Of a DNA stretch of 64,000 nt, positions 22,633 to 32,349 are shown one piece after another (positions within the stretch are counted from its first letter, which is position 1; every line of letters begins with the position of its first letter). The notes under the pieces are model-generated. The model searched no databases. It was given only the letters and a program-made list of their open reading frames with translations, and had not been told where the DNA came from. Source of the stretch: Platycnemis pennipes (lineage: Eukaryota; Arthropoda; Insecta; Odonata; Platycnemididae). The translations under genes were made by a program, and so were the position numbers. The stretch spans positions 31,944,698 through 32,008,697 of the forward strand of contig OW121855.1 of NCBI GenBank assembly GCA_933228895.1, written 5' to 3'.

Positions 22633-24531
22633 ATGGCTAAATCAACTCCAGAATCACCCCGGAAAACGAAGAACGGATCACCAATAAGGAATATTGGACG
22701 CCTTAATCTTCTAGACAGTGCGGAGGAGACAGCACCTACTACTCGTCTGCGACGAGAGCATGGAATCCTAGTTTCTACTGTATGTACACCAGTGGTCCCA
22801 GTGCAATCTGAAATAATTGTAACTAGTGCATCTCGTGGTAATTGTCAGACAAAAGTCACAGCAAGTGACTTCTCCTCTACCCCCATTTTGCGTGCCGCTA
22901 GCTTAGATCGCTTTCCTCCCATCCCCTCCCACTTCGAGCCAATATCCCAGCCGATGACCTTGAAATCGCCGGCCGATGCTTGCAGTGCTTCGAAGGACCT
23001 CCCTCCACCGCCAGCCGCCTCCTCCTCCTCCGCTGGGGGAACACCGCCCCTCCATCCCCTCACCCTCGCCCCTACTCCTCCTCCTCCAGCTGCTGCTGCC
23101 AACAATACCCTCTCATCCCACTCCGGCCTCCCCTCTCTCCTGCCGCCTCGCGCGAGAACTTTCGCTCGCGTGGCAAGGGGCGGTGGCGCCGAGAACCACA
23201 CCGGCCGAGCGGACGGATGTGCTGCAGAGGGCAAGACTGTATTTGCTTTTCAAACAAAAAAAATCACGCCAATCCCTGGAGGGCCTAATAAAAAAAGGGG
23301 AATTATTCTCCCTGCCCTTCCAGATACCTCAATTCATACATATGTACTCAAAGTTGGTGAGCTTTTGGGGGGAGGGCATAACATTACTCACGCTTCACGT
23401 CTTTCCCATCAAAGGATATGCATTTACCTGAAGTCAGAAGAATTAGTAGAAACCTTCATGCTTCATCATGGTGGTGTCACCATAAAAAGCACCTGGGCGG
23501 AAGCTAGGCGATTTGTCACCAATACTGAAAAATTAATTTTATCAAATATTCCCCCTGATGTTTCTGATGGTGACCTTATAGAAATTTTAAGTCAAGCAGT
23601 CCGCATTGTATCCCCTATTTACCACCTTACTATTGGAATGAAGGAAGACGGTTATGATCACGTAAACTCCTGGAAAAGAATGGTTTACGTGGTCCGACGC
23701 GAGGGCGTCTTTCTCCCTGACTCCTTTCTCGTGGAAATCGGAGATAATCCTCATAGGATTTATTTACAACAAAATGATCAAAGGTGTCATTTATGTAAAG
23801 GTTACGGGCATATCTCATCGGATTGTCCTCGTTCCTTACCTCCGGGAGCTGAGGGCGATGAGGTGAATGCCCAACACACATCACATACCACACCACAGAA
23901 GGAGGGTGCTACCTGCCCCCCTCCCCCCCCTCCTTTCCCGCCGCAGTCGCTCGATGATGTCGTGCCAGATGGCACTGCCTCCTCCCGTACTGCCCTTCCA
24001 ATTTCACCTATTACCTCTCTTTCCCCAACACTAAAAAACGCTATTGAAGATATTACGCAAAATACGCTCAATGATGACATTCTCAGTGAGTCTCAAGAAA
24101 AGGATTTTGACACTCAGTCCTTTTCTTCTCTCTTATCCAATGCTGACGAGTTGTATGATGATCATGCTCCAGGTACCTCTTTTATGGCTGAACGATCGGG
24201 TAAGAGGAAGAAATCTATCGACGAGGACAGCATCAAGAGTGTTCCTGACTCCCCAGAGCGAAAGAAAGGCTCCAAAAACTTGGACCTCATAGGGCTTCAA
24301 CAGATTGAGGATTTTTATATAGAAAATCCTGACTTCAGTTCAATTCCCTTTGAAACGCTAAAGAGATATCTAAATGCAGTTAAAAGAGCTGATCCACGTA
24401 AAAAAGCGAAAGAATTGCTTATAGACGGCAGTGAACTACGATCCACTCTTACTGAACTCGATGAGAGAAAAATTGTGAAGGATCGGGCGCTGAGCATTAG
24501 GCTGCATAGACTTGTCAACTCTCTAAAATAA
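22633..24531 (+). CDS. Retrotransposon ORF1 protein (gag-like, CCHC)
   Basis: 632 residues. It probably binds the element's RNA and forms the ribonucleoprotein used for retrotransposition. Residues about 105-180 are a Pro/Ser/Ala-rich low-complexity linker. About 205-380 is a mixed alpha/beta region with an RRM-like look (KLILSNIPPDVSDGDLIEIL inside it). A single CX2CX4HX4C zinc knuckle, CHLCKGYGHISSDC, lies at 385-398. A second proline run (CPPPPPPFPP) follows, then an acidic Ser-rich stretch with DIL and SESQEKDFD, and a charged Lys/Arg/Glu-rich C-terminus. The chosen ATG (CATAATGG) follows the structured leader and is the first long in-frame start. ORF2 begins 149 bp downstream in a different frame. 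Only one knuckle is found, fewer than the three usual in R1-type ORF1 proteins. Frames on the opposite strand are shadows of the proline-rich code. Confidence 0.9.
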   Translation: MAKSTPESPRKTKNGSPIRNIGRLNLLDSAEETAPTTRLRREHGILVSTVCTPVVPVQSEIIVTSASRGNCQTKVTASDFSSTPILRAASLDRFPPIPSHFEPISQPMTLKSPADACSASKDLPPPPAASSSSAGGTPPLHPLTLAPTPPPPAAAANNTLSSHSGLPSLLPPRARTFARVARGGGAENHTGRADGCAAEGKTVFAFQTKKITPIPGGPNKKRGIILPALPDTSIHTYVLKVGELLGGGHNITHASRLSHQRICIYLKSEELVETFMLHHGGVTIKSTWAEARRFVTNTEKLILSNIPPDVSDGDLIEILSQAVRIVSPIYHLTIGMKEDGYDHVNSWKRMVYVVRREGVFLPDSFLVEIGDNPHRIYLQQNDQRCHLCKGYGHISSDCPRSLPPGAEGDEVNAQHTSHTTPQKEGATCPPPPPPFPPQSLDDVVPDGTASSRTALPISPITSLSPTLKNAIEDITQNTLNDDILSESQEKDFDTQSFSSLLSNADELYDDHAPGTSFMAERSGKRKKSIDEDSIKSVPDSPERKKGSKNLDLIGLQQIEDFYIENPDFSSIPFETLKRYLNAVKRADPRKKAKELLIDGSELRSTLTELDERKIVKDRALSIRLHRLVNSLK

Positions 24532-24680
24532 TGAAAGCAGTCACCAGTAAAGCGTCTAATTATTTTATTTTATCATTAGGATTTTTTTTTGCATCTCCTA
24601 ATAGACAACAACTGTCAATTTAATTAATTTATTTATTTGTATATTTTATTATCATACTGTTGCAATTATATTTGTAACAC

Positions 24681-27600
24681 ATGAGTGAGCTACGAGTGAT
24701 GACTTTGAATGCTTGCTCAGTGCGCAGCGTTATGAAATGGGCTCAGCTGTCCTTGTTTCTTAGGAGATATGAGCCAGATATCGTTTTCATTCAGGAAACA
24801 AATACCGACTCACCTACTATGAGATCCCTGCCAATGTATGATTTTCATTTTACCACTCCAATGGTCCCACATGCAGGGACCGCTATTGCAGTGAGGAAAA
24901 GTGTCAACATTTGCTCTGTGTTACGCCATGTGATAGTACCTGGGTATGCTTTAGCGCTAAAAGTCTCAATTAACTACCCAGACCGTCAAACGTTCCTTTT
25001 TATTTCCATATATGGCCCTCACATACAGGATAATGCAGTCGAGGTAATGCATTTAGTTAACGGATACATTACAAACACTGTATCATCACATGTCAATCAA
25101 AACACATGGATAATTCTTGGGGGTGACTTCAATTGCACTCTGGTCCCCAAAGCTGATAGAACGAATGGAAATGAGAGATACCCAAGGTTTGCTGCCGCCT
25201 TAAGACGACTAGTTAATCAACATCGTCTCATTGACGTTTGGAGACGTTTGAGATCAAATGATCCTGGCTACACCCACATGAGCCATGGCGGAATAGCCAC
25301 TGCTTCACGTTTAGACCGATTTTACGTCTCTGATCAGAGGGTTGAGCATGTTCGACGCGTCGAGACACTGTCCTCATTTTCTGATCACAAGGCCGTCATG
25401 ATGTGGTTGACTGTGTCACACGTCACACGTAGGTCACCTTACTGGCGGTTTGACAACACACTCCTTGAAAGTGAGGAATACTGCAAACACACAGAATCAC
25501 TAATTTCGTCCTTGTCAACGCTACGATCCAGTAATGGACCAATTGCTGATTGGGAGGTTATAAAGTCCGAAATAAAAGAGCATGCTATAATATATAAAAG
25601 GGGTCTCAGGATGAATACACGGAATGAGGAGGGCTACTATGCTAGAGAGGCCAAAGCCCTGGTGGCCAAGGTGGGCTGGGAGGGCCTCCTAGCAAATGAT
25701 GCACCTGCCACCGCTCACTTATCTCAGTGGGCATCAAAGGCAATGCCGGTACCTATCACAAGACTCAAGATTCGTGGGAGGTGGGAATGCGATCCTACAA
25801 AACTTGCTGCTGAGGTTCGTCAACACTATGCAACTGTGTTTAGTCCACCATTACATGCAAATTTTGACCCTACTACAGACGATTCTTTTCTTTCTACTCT
25901 CACTCCTCTTACCGAGGATGATTGTCAGTACCTTGAAACCCCTCTCAACTCGGATGAGGAATTAAATGCTCTGAAGAATTTAAGTAAAAATAAATCTCCG
26001 GGAATTGATGGACTGACCCCTGAATTTTACTTGAGATTCTGGGATGTTTTGAAAATGCCCTTCCTAAGAATGGCTGATGAAAGTTTCGAAAGGGGAAAGC
26101 TCCCCCGCACCACATCTACTTCGATAATAACGCTAATCCCAAAGACTGGGAGGGTGGAGACTGTTGACTCACTCAGGCCATTGTCCATCACGAATACGGA
26201 CTACAAAATTATAGCGAAGGCCCTGTCGAATAGACTATCAAAAGTAATCTCCTGTGTGGTATCTGAAGAGCAATCCTATTGCATTCCCGGTAGAACAATC
26301 TACGACTCGATTGCTTGTACTCGAGATCTAATTAACCTTCACGCTAATGGACAAGAGCCATTAGCTGTTGTATCCTTAGACCAAACGAAGGCTTTTGATA
26401 ATGTAAACCATGCATTCTTATTTGCAGTGATGGAGAAGATGGGCTTTGGGACGAATTTTAGTAAAATGATCAAAACCCTTTACACTGATTCAATATGCAT
26501 GGTACGGATAGCAGCAAATCTCACCAGTCCCATTCCTTTTTGCAACGGAATTAGGCAGGGTTGTCCTCTCTCTGGACAGTTATACTCCCTTGTATTTGAG
26601 CCGATGATAAGGAAACTCAGATGCGAGTTAACCCCGATAGTCATCCCTGGCCAGTTACAATGCAATATTGTAGCAAGTGCGTATGCTGACGACATCACAA
26701 TTTATATAAATAACAATGACGACTTCAGCAAAATAACTGAATGCTTTAATATATATTCTGAACATAGTGGTGCAAAAGTCAATATGTCCAAGAGTCGCGG
26801 CCTGTGGGTTGGACCTTGGCAATCAAGGGAGGACGACCCCCTGGGCATACAGTGGTCTACAAATGGTATAAAGTGCCTGGGCACATGGATAGACGTACAT
26901 TCAGAGAGACAACAGGAAATCCTAGACACCGACATCCGTACTAGAATCACCAACGCCATTCGCAGATGGACCCCAAGAGCAGGGCCTATGTCACTCAGGG
27001 GTAGAGTATTGATATGCAATCAATTCATAGCGCCTACCATCTGGCATATCTTGCACTCATACTCTCCTTCTGAAAACATAGTACGAAGGCTACAGGCCTT
27101 ACTAGTTCATTTCGTATGGTCTGAAAGGAAACACTGGGTCTCCTCGGACATAGTTTCAACGCCTATAAAAGAAGGCGGCCTCGGTTTAGTGGATATCTCA
27201 TCTAAGTTGATTGCTTTCCGCTACCTTACTGCTCAGCGCATTGCCCTCGGCACAATGTCAAGTGTAGGGAGGGCACTGGCGCTGGAATGCATCAGACGTG
27301 AGTGGGAGGTGGATGATCCTCACGCTCTTTTCTCCGAGCGCCCTGTTCCGTCTGGCCGTCGCCATAGAATTGACCGCTACTACCGTTCAATCCTGGAGGC
27401 CTGGAGCGTCCTCCGAGTGGAACCTTTAACACCTCCACTTGTAAGGTTCTCCGAAAGACCAACTCCTACAGGATGGCCACCTCCATCGCAAACACCGTCT
27501 TTCACTTTCTTTAGTAAAAGAAAAGGAATAAACATCATTTTGCCTATCCCAAAAAATACTATCTACAAGGAATGCTTGTACACTCAGCGTGGGCATCTGT

Positions 27601-28205
27601 GGCCGCTCAAGGGGAGGTACTCAGACGATAAAATACTCTGGGACACAATCCGAACCTGGCCAACTTTTGGCGTAGATGCAGACACTGCGTGGAGATTATG
27701 CCACGGGGCTTGGGCTGACGGCGTTTTTTTATCCCGCGTCGGAATTACACCCACGGCGAACTGCCCATGGTGTCCTTGCACGATGGCCACGGCTTGGCAT
27801 CTGGCCTTTTTGTGCCAAAGGGTGAAACCGCTATGGAAGATCGTAGTCGGGTGCGTAAAGACCTTGACCGAAGTTGACAAAGTCTTACTTCTGCACTTGT
27901 ATGCTGGAATGCCCTGTAGTAGTTCCTCGCAGAGAAACGGCACTATCTTAGCAAACTACCTCATCACCATAACCAAATCGACTGTATATAGAGAAGTTAC
28001 GTTATTTTATAAAAAGAAAAAACAAACCATTGACTATTCTCAGGCCCTGAAGAATAGAATAATGAAAAGGTTGATAAACGAAGAGGCATACCATCGTCAT
28101 AAAGGAACCTTAAAAGACTACTTACGCCTATGGGGTCATAAAGACCTTTTTATAAAACAACAAACGGGAGAGGTCAATGAAAAATGCCCATTATTTTCAA
28201 TTTGA
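24681..28205 (+). CDS. Retrotransposon ORF2: APE endonuclease and reverse transcriptase (Tx1-like)
   Basis: 1174 residues, nicks target DNA and reverse-transcribes the element RNA at the nick. The APE endonuclease domain spans about 1-245: TLNACS (Asn10), IQET (Glu39), IYGP (Tyr111), GGDFN (Asp149, Asn151), YTHM (His199), SRLDRF (Asp212) and SDH (Asp235, His236), all catalytic positions present. The RT domain spans about 415-720: KSPGIDG (438-444), LIPKTG, SLDQTKAFD (Asp567), RQGCPLSG (from 625) and YADD (668-671). After RT come SLRGRVLICNQ, KHWVS (817-821) and IKEGGLG, a signature of the Tx1 clade of L1-group LINEs. A C-terminal zinc-binding motif is C1028-X2-C1031-X8-H1040-X4-C1045. No RNase H domain is visible, as expected for this group. 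There is no stop or frameshift, so the protein appears functional. Initiation probably needs reinitiation or an internal mechanism after ORF1. Confidence 0.95.
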   Translation: MSELRVMTLNACSVRSVMKWAQLSLFLRRYEPDIVFIQETNTDSPTMRSLPMYDFHFTTPMVPHAGTAIAVRKSVNICSVLRHVIVPGYALALKVSINYPDRQTFLFISIYGPHIQDNAVEVMHLVNGYITNTVSSHVNQNTWIILGGDFNCTLVPKADRTNGNERYPRFAAALRRLVNQHRLIDVWRRLRSNDPGYTHMSHGGIATASRLDRFYVSDQRVEHVRRVETLSSFSDHKAVMMWLTVSHVTRRSPYWRFDNTLLESEEYCKHTESLISSLSTLRSSNGPIADWEVIKSEIKEHAIIYKRGLRMNTRNEEGYYAREAKALVAKVGWEGLLANDAPATAHLSQWASKAMPVPITRLKIRGRWECDPTKLAAEVRQHYATVFSPPLHANFDPTTDDSFLSTLTPLTEDDCQYLETPLNSDEELNALKNLSKNKSPGIDGLTPEFYLRFWDVLKMPFLRMADESFERGKLPRTTSTSIITLIPKTGRVETVDSLRPLSITNTDYKIIAKALSNRLSKVISCVVSEEQSYCIPGRTIYDSIACTRDLINLHANGQEPLAVVSLDQTKAFDNVNHAFLFAVMEKMGFGTNFSKMIKTLYTDSICMVRIAANLTSPIPFCNGIRQGCPLSGQLYSLVFEPMIRKLRCELTPIVIPGQLQCNIVASAYADDITIYINNNDDFSKITECFNIYSEHSGAKVNMSKSRGLWVGPWQSREDDPLGIQWSTNGIKCLGTWIDVHSERQQEILDTDIRTRITNAIRRWTPRAGPMSLRGRVLICNQFIAPTIWHILHSYSPSENIVRRLQALLVHFVWSERKHWVSSDIVSTPIKEGGLGLVDISSKLIAFRYLTAQRIALGTMSSVGRALALECIRREWEVDDPHALFSERPVPSGRRHRIDRYYRSILEAWSVLRVEPLTPPLVRFSERPTPTGWPPPSQTPSFTFFSKRKGINIILPIPKNTIYKECLYTQRGHLWPLKGRYSDDKILWDTIRTWPTFGVDADTAWRLCHGAWADGVFLSRVGITPTANCPWCPCTMATAWHLAFLCQRVKPLWKIVVGCVKTLTEVDKVLLLHLYAGMPCSSSSQRNGTILANYLITITKSTVYREVTLFYKKKKQTIDYSQALKNRIMKRLINEEAYHRHKGTLKDYLRLWGHKDLFIKQQTGEVNEKCPLFSI

Positions 28206-28420
28206 ATAATAAGAAGAGGGTTAACTATTATATTTTGAACTGCAGAATGGTATAATAAAAGTTATTAAAAAAAAAAAAAAAACCTTACCCCAGATTAAAA
28301 ATGGGTTATACTTAGGATTCCCCTTTACCCCAGAAAATAATAACAGGACATCCTTAGGTTTTTTCTCTTACCCTAGAGACTAAAATAGGATTCTCTTAGG
28401 AACTCCCCTACCTTAGAGAC

Positions 28421-28456
<36 letters not shown>
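28206..28456 (+). other. LINE 3' UTR with internal A16 and degenerate tandem repeats
   Basis: A16 at 28267-28282 is followed by about three degenerate ~40 bp repeats. They share TTACCCCAGA or TTACCCTAGAGA, and CTTAGGA, at about 28283, 28322, 28368 and, partial, 28409. The element ends with (TAA)10 and six A residues next to (CA)9. An AATAAAAG signal-like sequence lies just before A16. So either A16 is the original tail and the rest was added by readthrough, or the TAA repeat is the true end. Confidence 0.7.
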
Positions 28457-28497
28457 CACACACACACACACACATACATTCATTTTTATATATATAG
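28457..28497 (+). mobile_element. Separated tail of composite retroposon copy 1
   Basis: (CA)9 followed by TACATTCATTTTTATATATA and TAG, identical in kind to the tail of copy 2 at 29582-29621. It is the missing end of copy 1, pushed about 6.2 kb away by the LINE insertion. Copy 2 begins at the next base. Confidence 0.85.
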
Positions 28498-29621
28498 ACA
28501 AGCTGACCCGGCCACGCGTTGCTGTGGCTCAATCTGGTTAAATGGAAAGCGCACGTTTATAGTATGTTTAATTTCACAATTCATATGGGTATACAATATA
28601 TCTCAGCTGATCGATTGTTTTGCAGCTGGACACGCATATTTGTATATAATTTTAACGTCTTTACATGTCGTCACAAAGTAGAATATTTCAGGCAAGCATT
28701 TATTTCATCCGCTAGTGTCAATCGAGGAATTACAGGTAATGTTTGCCTGAAATGTCGTGCAAGCAATATTAATGCGTTCTCAAATGGTCTCAGGATTCAA
28801 CGGAAATCTTGCAATGATCGATCCAGAGCCTCGAGCGATGCTTTGTGCACCATTGTGCATTCATCGCAAGCAATAAGTTGGCATTTCTGAAATATTTGTC
28901 CCATGCCGGATGATTTGAATATGTTGCACGTGAGTGTTTCAATGAATTGCAAGTTCAATGGGATGCACATCCCGTCTCCAGTGTTGATATTGTATTCTCG
29001 ATATTGTATAAACCTTCATGGAGTGAACAAAACAACTAACCAAAGCTTCATGGAAATTGGATGAATGTTGTGGTAATGCATGAAGTTATCAATATTGTAT
29101 CGATGCAGTATCGATATTGTAATGATACTTTATAAAACTTTGATAAAAAACACCTAAATAATTTCACCTCAATTTTGTAGATCAATAATGTATCGATATA
29201 TCCATTTTTATCGATATTATATCGATACAGTATCGATATTGAATTATCGATTTTGTATAAACCTTCGCGGGGCGTACTCAACAACTTTCCAAAGTTTCAT
29301 GGCGATCCGATGAATGGTGTATTAATGCATAAAGGACAAACACATTATATACATTCGATACAGTATCGATATTGCAACGATACATTCCTTTTAAAAACTA
29401 AATAATTTTACCTCAATTTTGTATCAATAATGTATCGATTTATCGATACTTTAGCGATATTATATCGATAAAGTATCGATATTGAAATATCGATTCCGTA
29501 GTCCTCTTTTCGGGAATGTACTCAACAACTTCCCAAAGTTTCATGGCGATCCGATGAATGGTGTAGTAATGCATAAAGGACACACACACACACACACATA
29601 CATTCATTTTTATATATATAG
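28498..29621 (+). mobile_element. Composite RTE-tailed retroposon, copy 2 (complete)
   Basis: Starts ACAAGCTGACCCGGCCACGC directly after the tail of copy 1 and ends with (AC)n, ATACATTCATTTTTATATAT and ATAG. Order and sequence match copy 1 with scattered single-base differences. Its AT-rich section has nine exact TATCGATA sites between 29109 and 29481. It is unsplit and so shows the full unit, about 1.12 kb. Confidence 0.85.
28595..28975 (-). pseudogene. Helitron PIF1-like helicase fragment (antisense relic, copy 2)
   Basis: The same helicase fragment as copy 1 but less damaged. One frame runs from the NLQFIETLTCNI region through LIACDECTM (Trp changed to Cys before DE), SLEALDRSLQDFR, stop, LARHFRQTLPVIPRLTLADE, INACLKYSTL, stop, VKTLKLYTNMRVQLQNNRSA and EIYCIPI. 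It has two internal stops and no frameshift in that span. The GDFRQ motif reads RHFRQ. It cannot make a helicase and is passenger sequence of the retroposon. Confidence 0.85.
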
Positions 29622-31845
29622 ATGACTTATAGGTAAACATTATGGGTTAACTCAAAAATAAATGGCTCTTGATGCTTAATTTCATGGTTTTAGCAACACC
29701 TTTACACCCTTTAGTAAAAAAATTATTCTTATAACCTTCTCAATAAGAGAACCAAATTATTATTAATGCAAGTATAGTCTCCAGTTTTCACTCGAAGAGA
29801 TTCTTAATGATTAGACTTATAGTCACACGGAAAACTGCAATTTCACACGAAAAATTAAAACACATATACGTATGAAATAAATCATATGCTTCTTGGGAAA
29901 ATGAACTGAGTAATTTTACTAGGTAAAATGGTCAATGAATACCATATGAGAAGCTAAATTTCTTCAGCTTGAAAGATACAACTCGGGTGGGAATTAAAGA
30001 GTTTCGCAAAGAGGTTTTAACTGTTTATATTTTCACTTTAATATGAAAACTGACAGGGCCCAAAACCAACAACATGTGCTGCGTTTAAAACACTGGAGAG
30101 CAATAACGTCTCCGGATATGACCGACTCTTCCTTGCGAAAACCGTGAAATCCAAATCATCGCGGGGAAAACAGCTTGACTTCAACGGAAGGAATGGGAAT
30201 AAGAGAAAAAGAAAGGGGCCAAGTCACGTACTGGGTGTGGACTTAAACACAAATGGCCACAACCGCAAGGCAGAGATAAGAAAGGGACTTTCTCGTCCCG
30301 AAATTAAAGGATTTACTGCCCTTTTCCGCGTAAAATATTCCCAGGGACCATCTCTTTCCCTGCAGCTGCAATTTAATAAGGAGGAGAGCTAGCGCTGCGA
30401 AGTTATTTCCGAGCCGTGGAGAGAGAAAGTCACCCGAAAGAGCCGGGAGAGGTCGCGGAAAGAAATTAAGAAAAAAAGACGAACGCTCTCCGCAGTGACC
30501 CTGATTGGAATAGGACAGATATTTTTCTCAACATTTCCCGCAATTTTTTTCATTCAACCCTCAGGGAGAGAGCGTTCGCTGCCTCGCCTCTGGATCTATT
30601 CCCCGCTGACGGGGAAATGAGAGGAGAGAAAAAAAGTTGTTGAAATTCCATCCAGAACCACCATCTCGCGGGGATTCCGCGTGCCCGCGCGAAATTAAAT
30701 TCTTCGTGCCAACTTGAAGTGTCTTTTGCGTCGGCCGGGACGAAATGAAAGCTTGGAAATTAAGCGATTATTGTTATTATTATTGCTCTGAAGAATATTT
30801 GACCCGTAAAACACTGAGAGACGCGACATTCATTCCCACCGTAGGGAAGGCTCAAACGCTAAAGTGTCAAATGCTTATTTTCACGGTTCAGAAGATAGCT
30901 TGGTAACTTTCATAAACCCCCGACTCCCATCGCACTATAGTAAAAATAAAAAAAATTTATGCAGATACCCTTAACGTTTTAAAACGGTTTATAGCTAACT
31001 TTTGTGCATAGGCTTAGCTTAAAAAAAAAATGGCGTTAATCATGTTTCTCTTTTTGAGCAATGGAGGCTTGCTCCATATTTAATTATGCTTGAAACCACA
31101 TGAAATGTTTTCGCATGCAATAGCTAATTTCAAGGGTAGTTATACAATATTTATTAGTAATAAATTTAACAGAATTGACTGCTGAAGTGATTAGGAGGAA
31201 AGATAATATGTATCCAGAACACGTGAAAGAAATAAAAAAGGCTATTAGTTGAATTGATGAATTGAAGTGAAGTTGAATTGAATGACTAGGAGGCTAAATT
31301 CTTTTTACTTGTTCTAGTTTGCTCGTTGTTTTACTAGTACAAGTTTCATTTGATGAGTTGGAATAGAATGCAAATATGCAGAGTTGAAGTAAATTAATGG
31401 TATGTAACAGTATACATAATATACACCTGATTTGGAGCAATACATACGTAAAGAAATCTATCATGGCGTATCATGTCATAGAGCGTAAATAATATCACTG
31501 AGAGCTTAAATATTATTTTTAAATCATTTGTAATTAACACAATGACTGTTGATACACGACGTATGCAAATAAAAACCAAGGAAGTTAGATGGTACTGAAG
31601 GAGGCATTGCAGATGATTTGAGAAGCAAGCGGCTGTCTTTGTCGGGGCTGACATAAGGGCTTGTAACTCACCCTACCCGGACGATGGAGTTGCGTTTGCG
31701 CTCAGTAAAATTTAAAGTGAATTCAATAATGGAAGGAATTTTAAAACTCGTCAAAAGAACAGAGGAAAGTGTACAAATACAAAAACGTGTCAAATGTGCA
31801 GTCTAAACATGAAAATCTCGAATAAGGTGTGGCAGTCAAATGCAG
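29622..31845. other. Non-coding, GC-richer island at 30.1-30.75 kb
   Basis: 30.1-30.75 kb is distinctly GC-richer, with purine-rich blocks such as GGAGAGAGAAAGTCACCCGA. It could be a host promoter or untranslated exon, but I see no TATA, initiator or coding evidence that settles it. A short ATT-type repeat lies near 30770. Confidence 0.45.
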
Positions 31846-32349
31846 ACGTTTACTCGGAACCAAAATTTCGCTGTTTTATACGCGAAATTGTTAAATGGAA
31901 ACGAAAAATTAAGTTTGTTAACTTAACTTTTCGTTTCTTAAAATTAACTTCAACTTTATCTTCTTACCAAAGCCATTCAATCATAAAGCAAAACTTAAAA
32001 TAAGCAAAAGGTGACGCCCACCGAACAAGTTGCGTTAAGGATTACTACGTCATCCACCTCCCGTCCTTGATTGTTTTGAGGAAGAACGGGAAGGGAGCGG
32101 AGCTCCGCCCCACCTCCGCGGAGGTGGAGAGAGGAGGTCTGCCTCAAGGGATCCTGTCGCAACCACTTCCATTGGCAGAGTCAGCTATGTGCCCCCAATG
32201 TGATAAGGCGAAGGAGCTTCGCGGTCTCAGTTGTGATTGGACGAAGTGGGTGACGTACTAGTCCTTTGCACGCTCACTTTTCCGACAGCGTTAAAAACAC
32301 TAGGTTTTCGCAATGGAATTCGGTAGTAAAAAAATTCGTAAACGACCCC
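31846..32349 (-). repeat. ~510 bp MITE-like repeat, copy 3 of 4
   Basis: Inverted relative to copies 1 and 2: starts ACGTTTACTCGGAACC and ends GTAAACGACCCC. Shared landmarks are AAGCAAAAGGTGACGCCCAC, TTGGCAGAGTCAGCT, GATAAGGCGAAGGAGCTTCG and CTCAGTTGTGATTGGACGAA. It is the most diverged copy. It uniquely carries two GC-rich perfect palindromes, GCGGAGCTCCGC (32097-32108) and CCACCTCCGCGGAGGTGG (32110-32127). Confidence 0.75.

Larger units (their letters stand above)
22295..28456 (+). mobile_element. Complete Tx1-like non-LTR retrotransposon inserted in (AC)n
   Basis: A ~6.16 kb element with a 338 bp 5' UTR, ORF1 (22633-24531), a 149 bp spacer, ORF2 (24681-28205) and a 250 bp 3' UTR ending in (TAA)10 plus A6. 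It is bounded by (AC)10 on the left (22275-22294) and (CA)9 on the right (28457-28474), so it lies inside a microsatellite tail of the composite retroposon. Both ORFs are open and catalytic motifs are intact, pointing to a young, possibly active copy. The clade call rests on RT-region motifs. A target-site duplication cannot be resolved inside a dinucleotide repeat. Confidence 0.9.

Noticed and set aside
22845..23234. Long minus-strand and alternative plus-strand frames inside ORF1
   Set aside because: They arise from GC-rich proline codons in the ORF1 linker. Only the 632-codon frame has the zinc knuckle and the spacing expected before ORF2.
22295..28456. R1-clade (Mino-like) identity, suggested by the (AC)n target
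   Set aside because: The RT and post-RT motifs (SLDQTKAFD, RQGCPLSGQLYS, KHWVS with IKEGGLG) match Tx1-type elements, and ORF1 has one knuckle rather than the three usual in R1.
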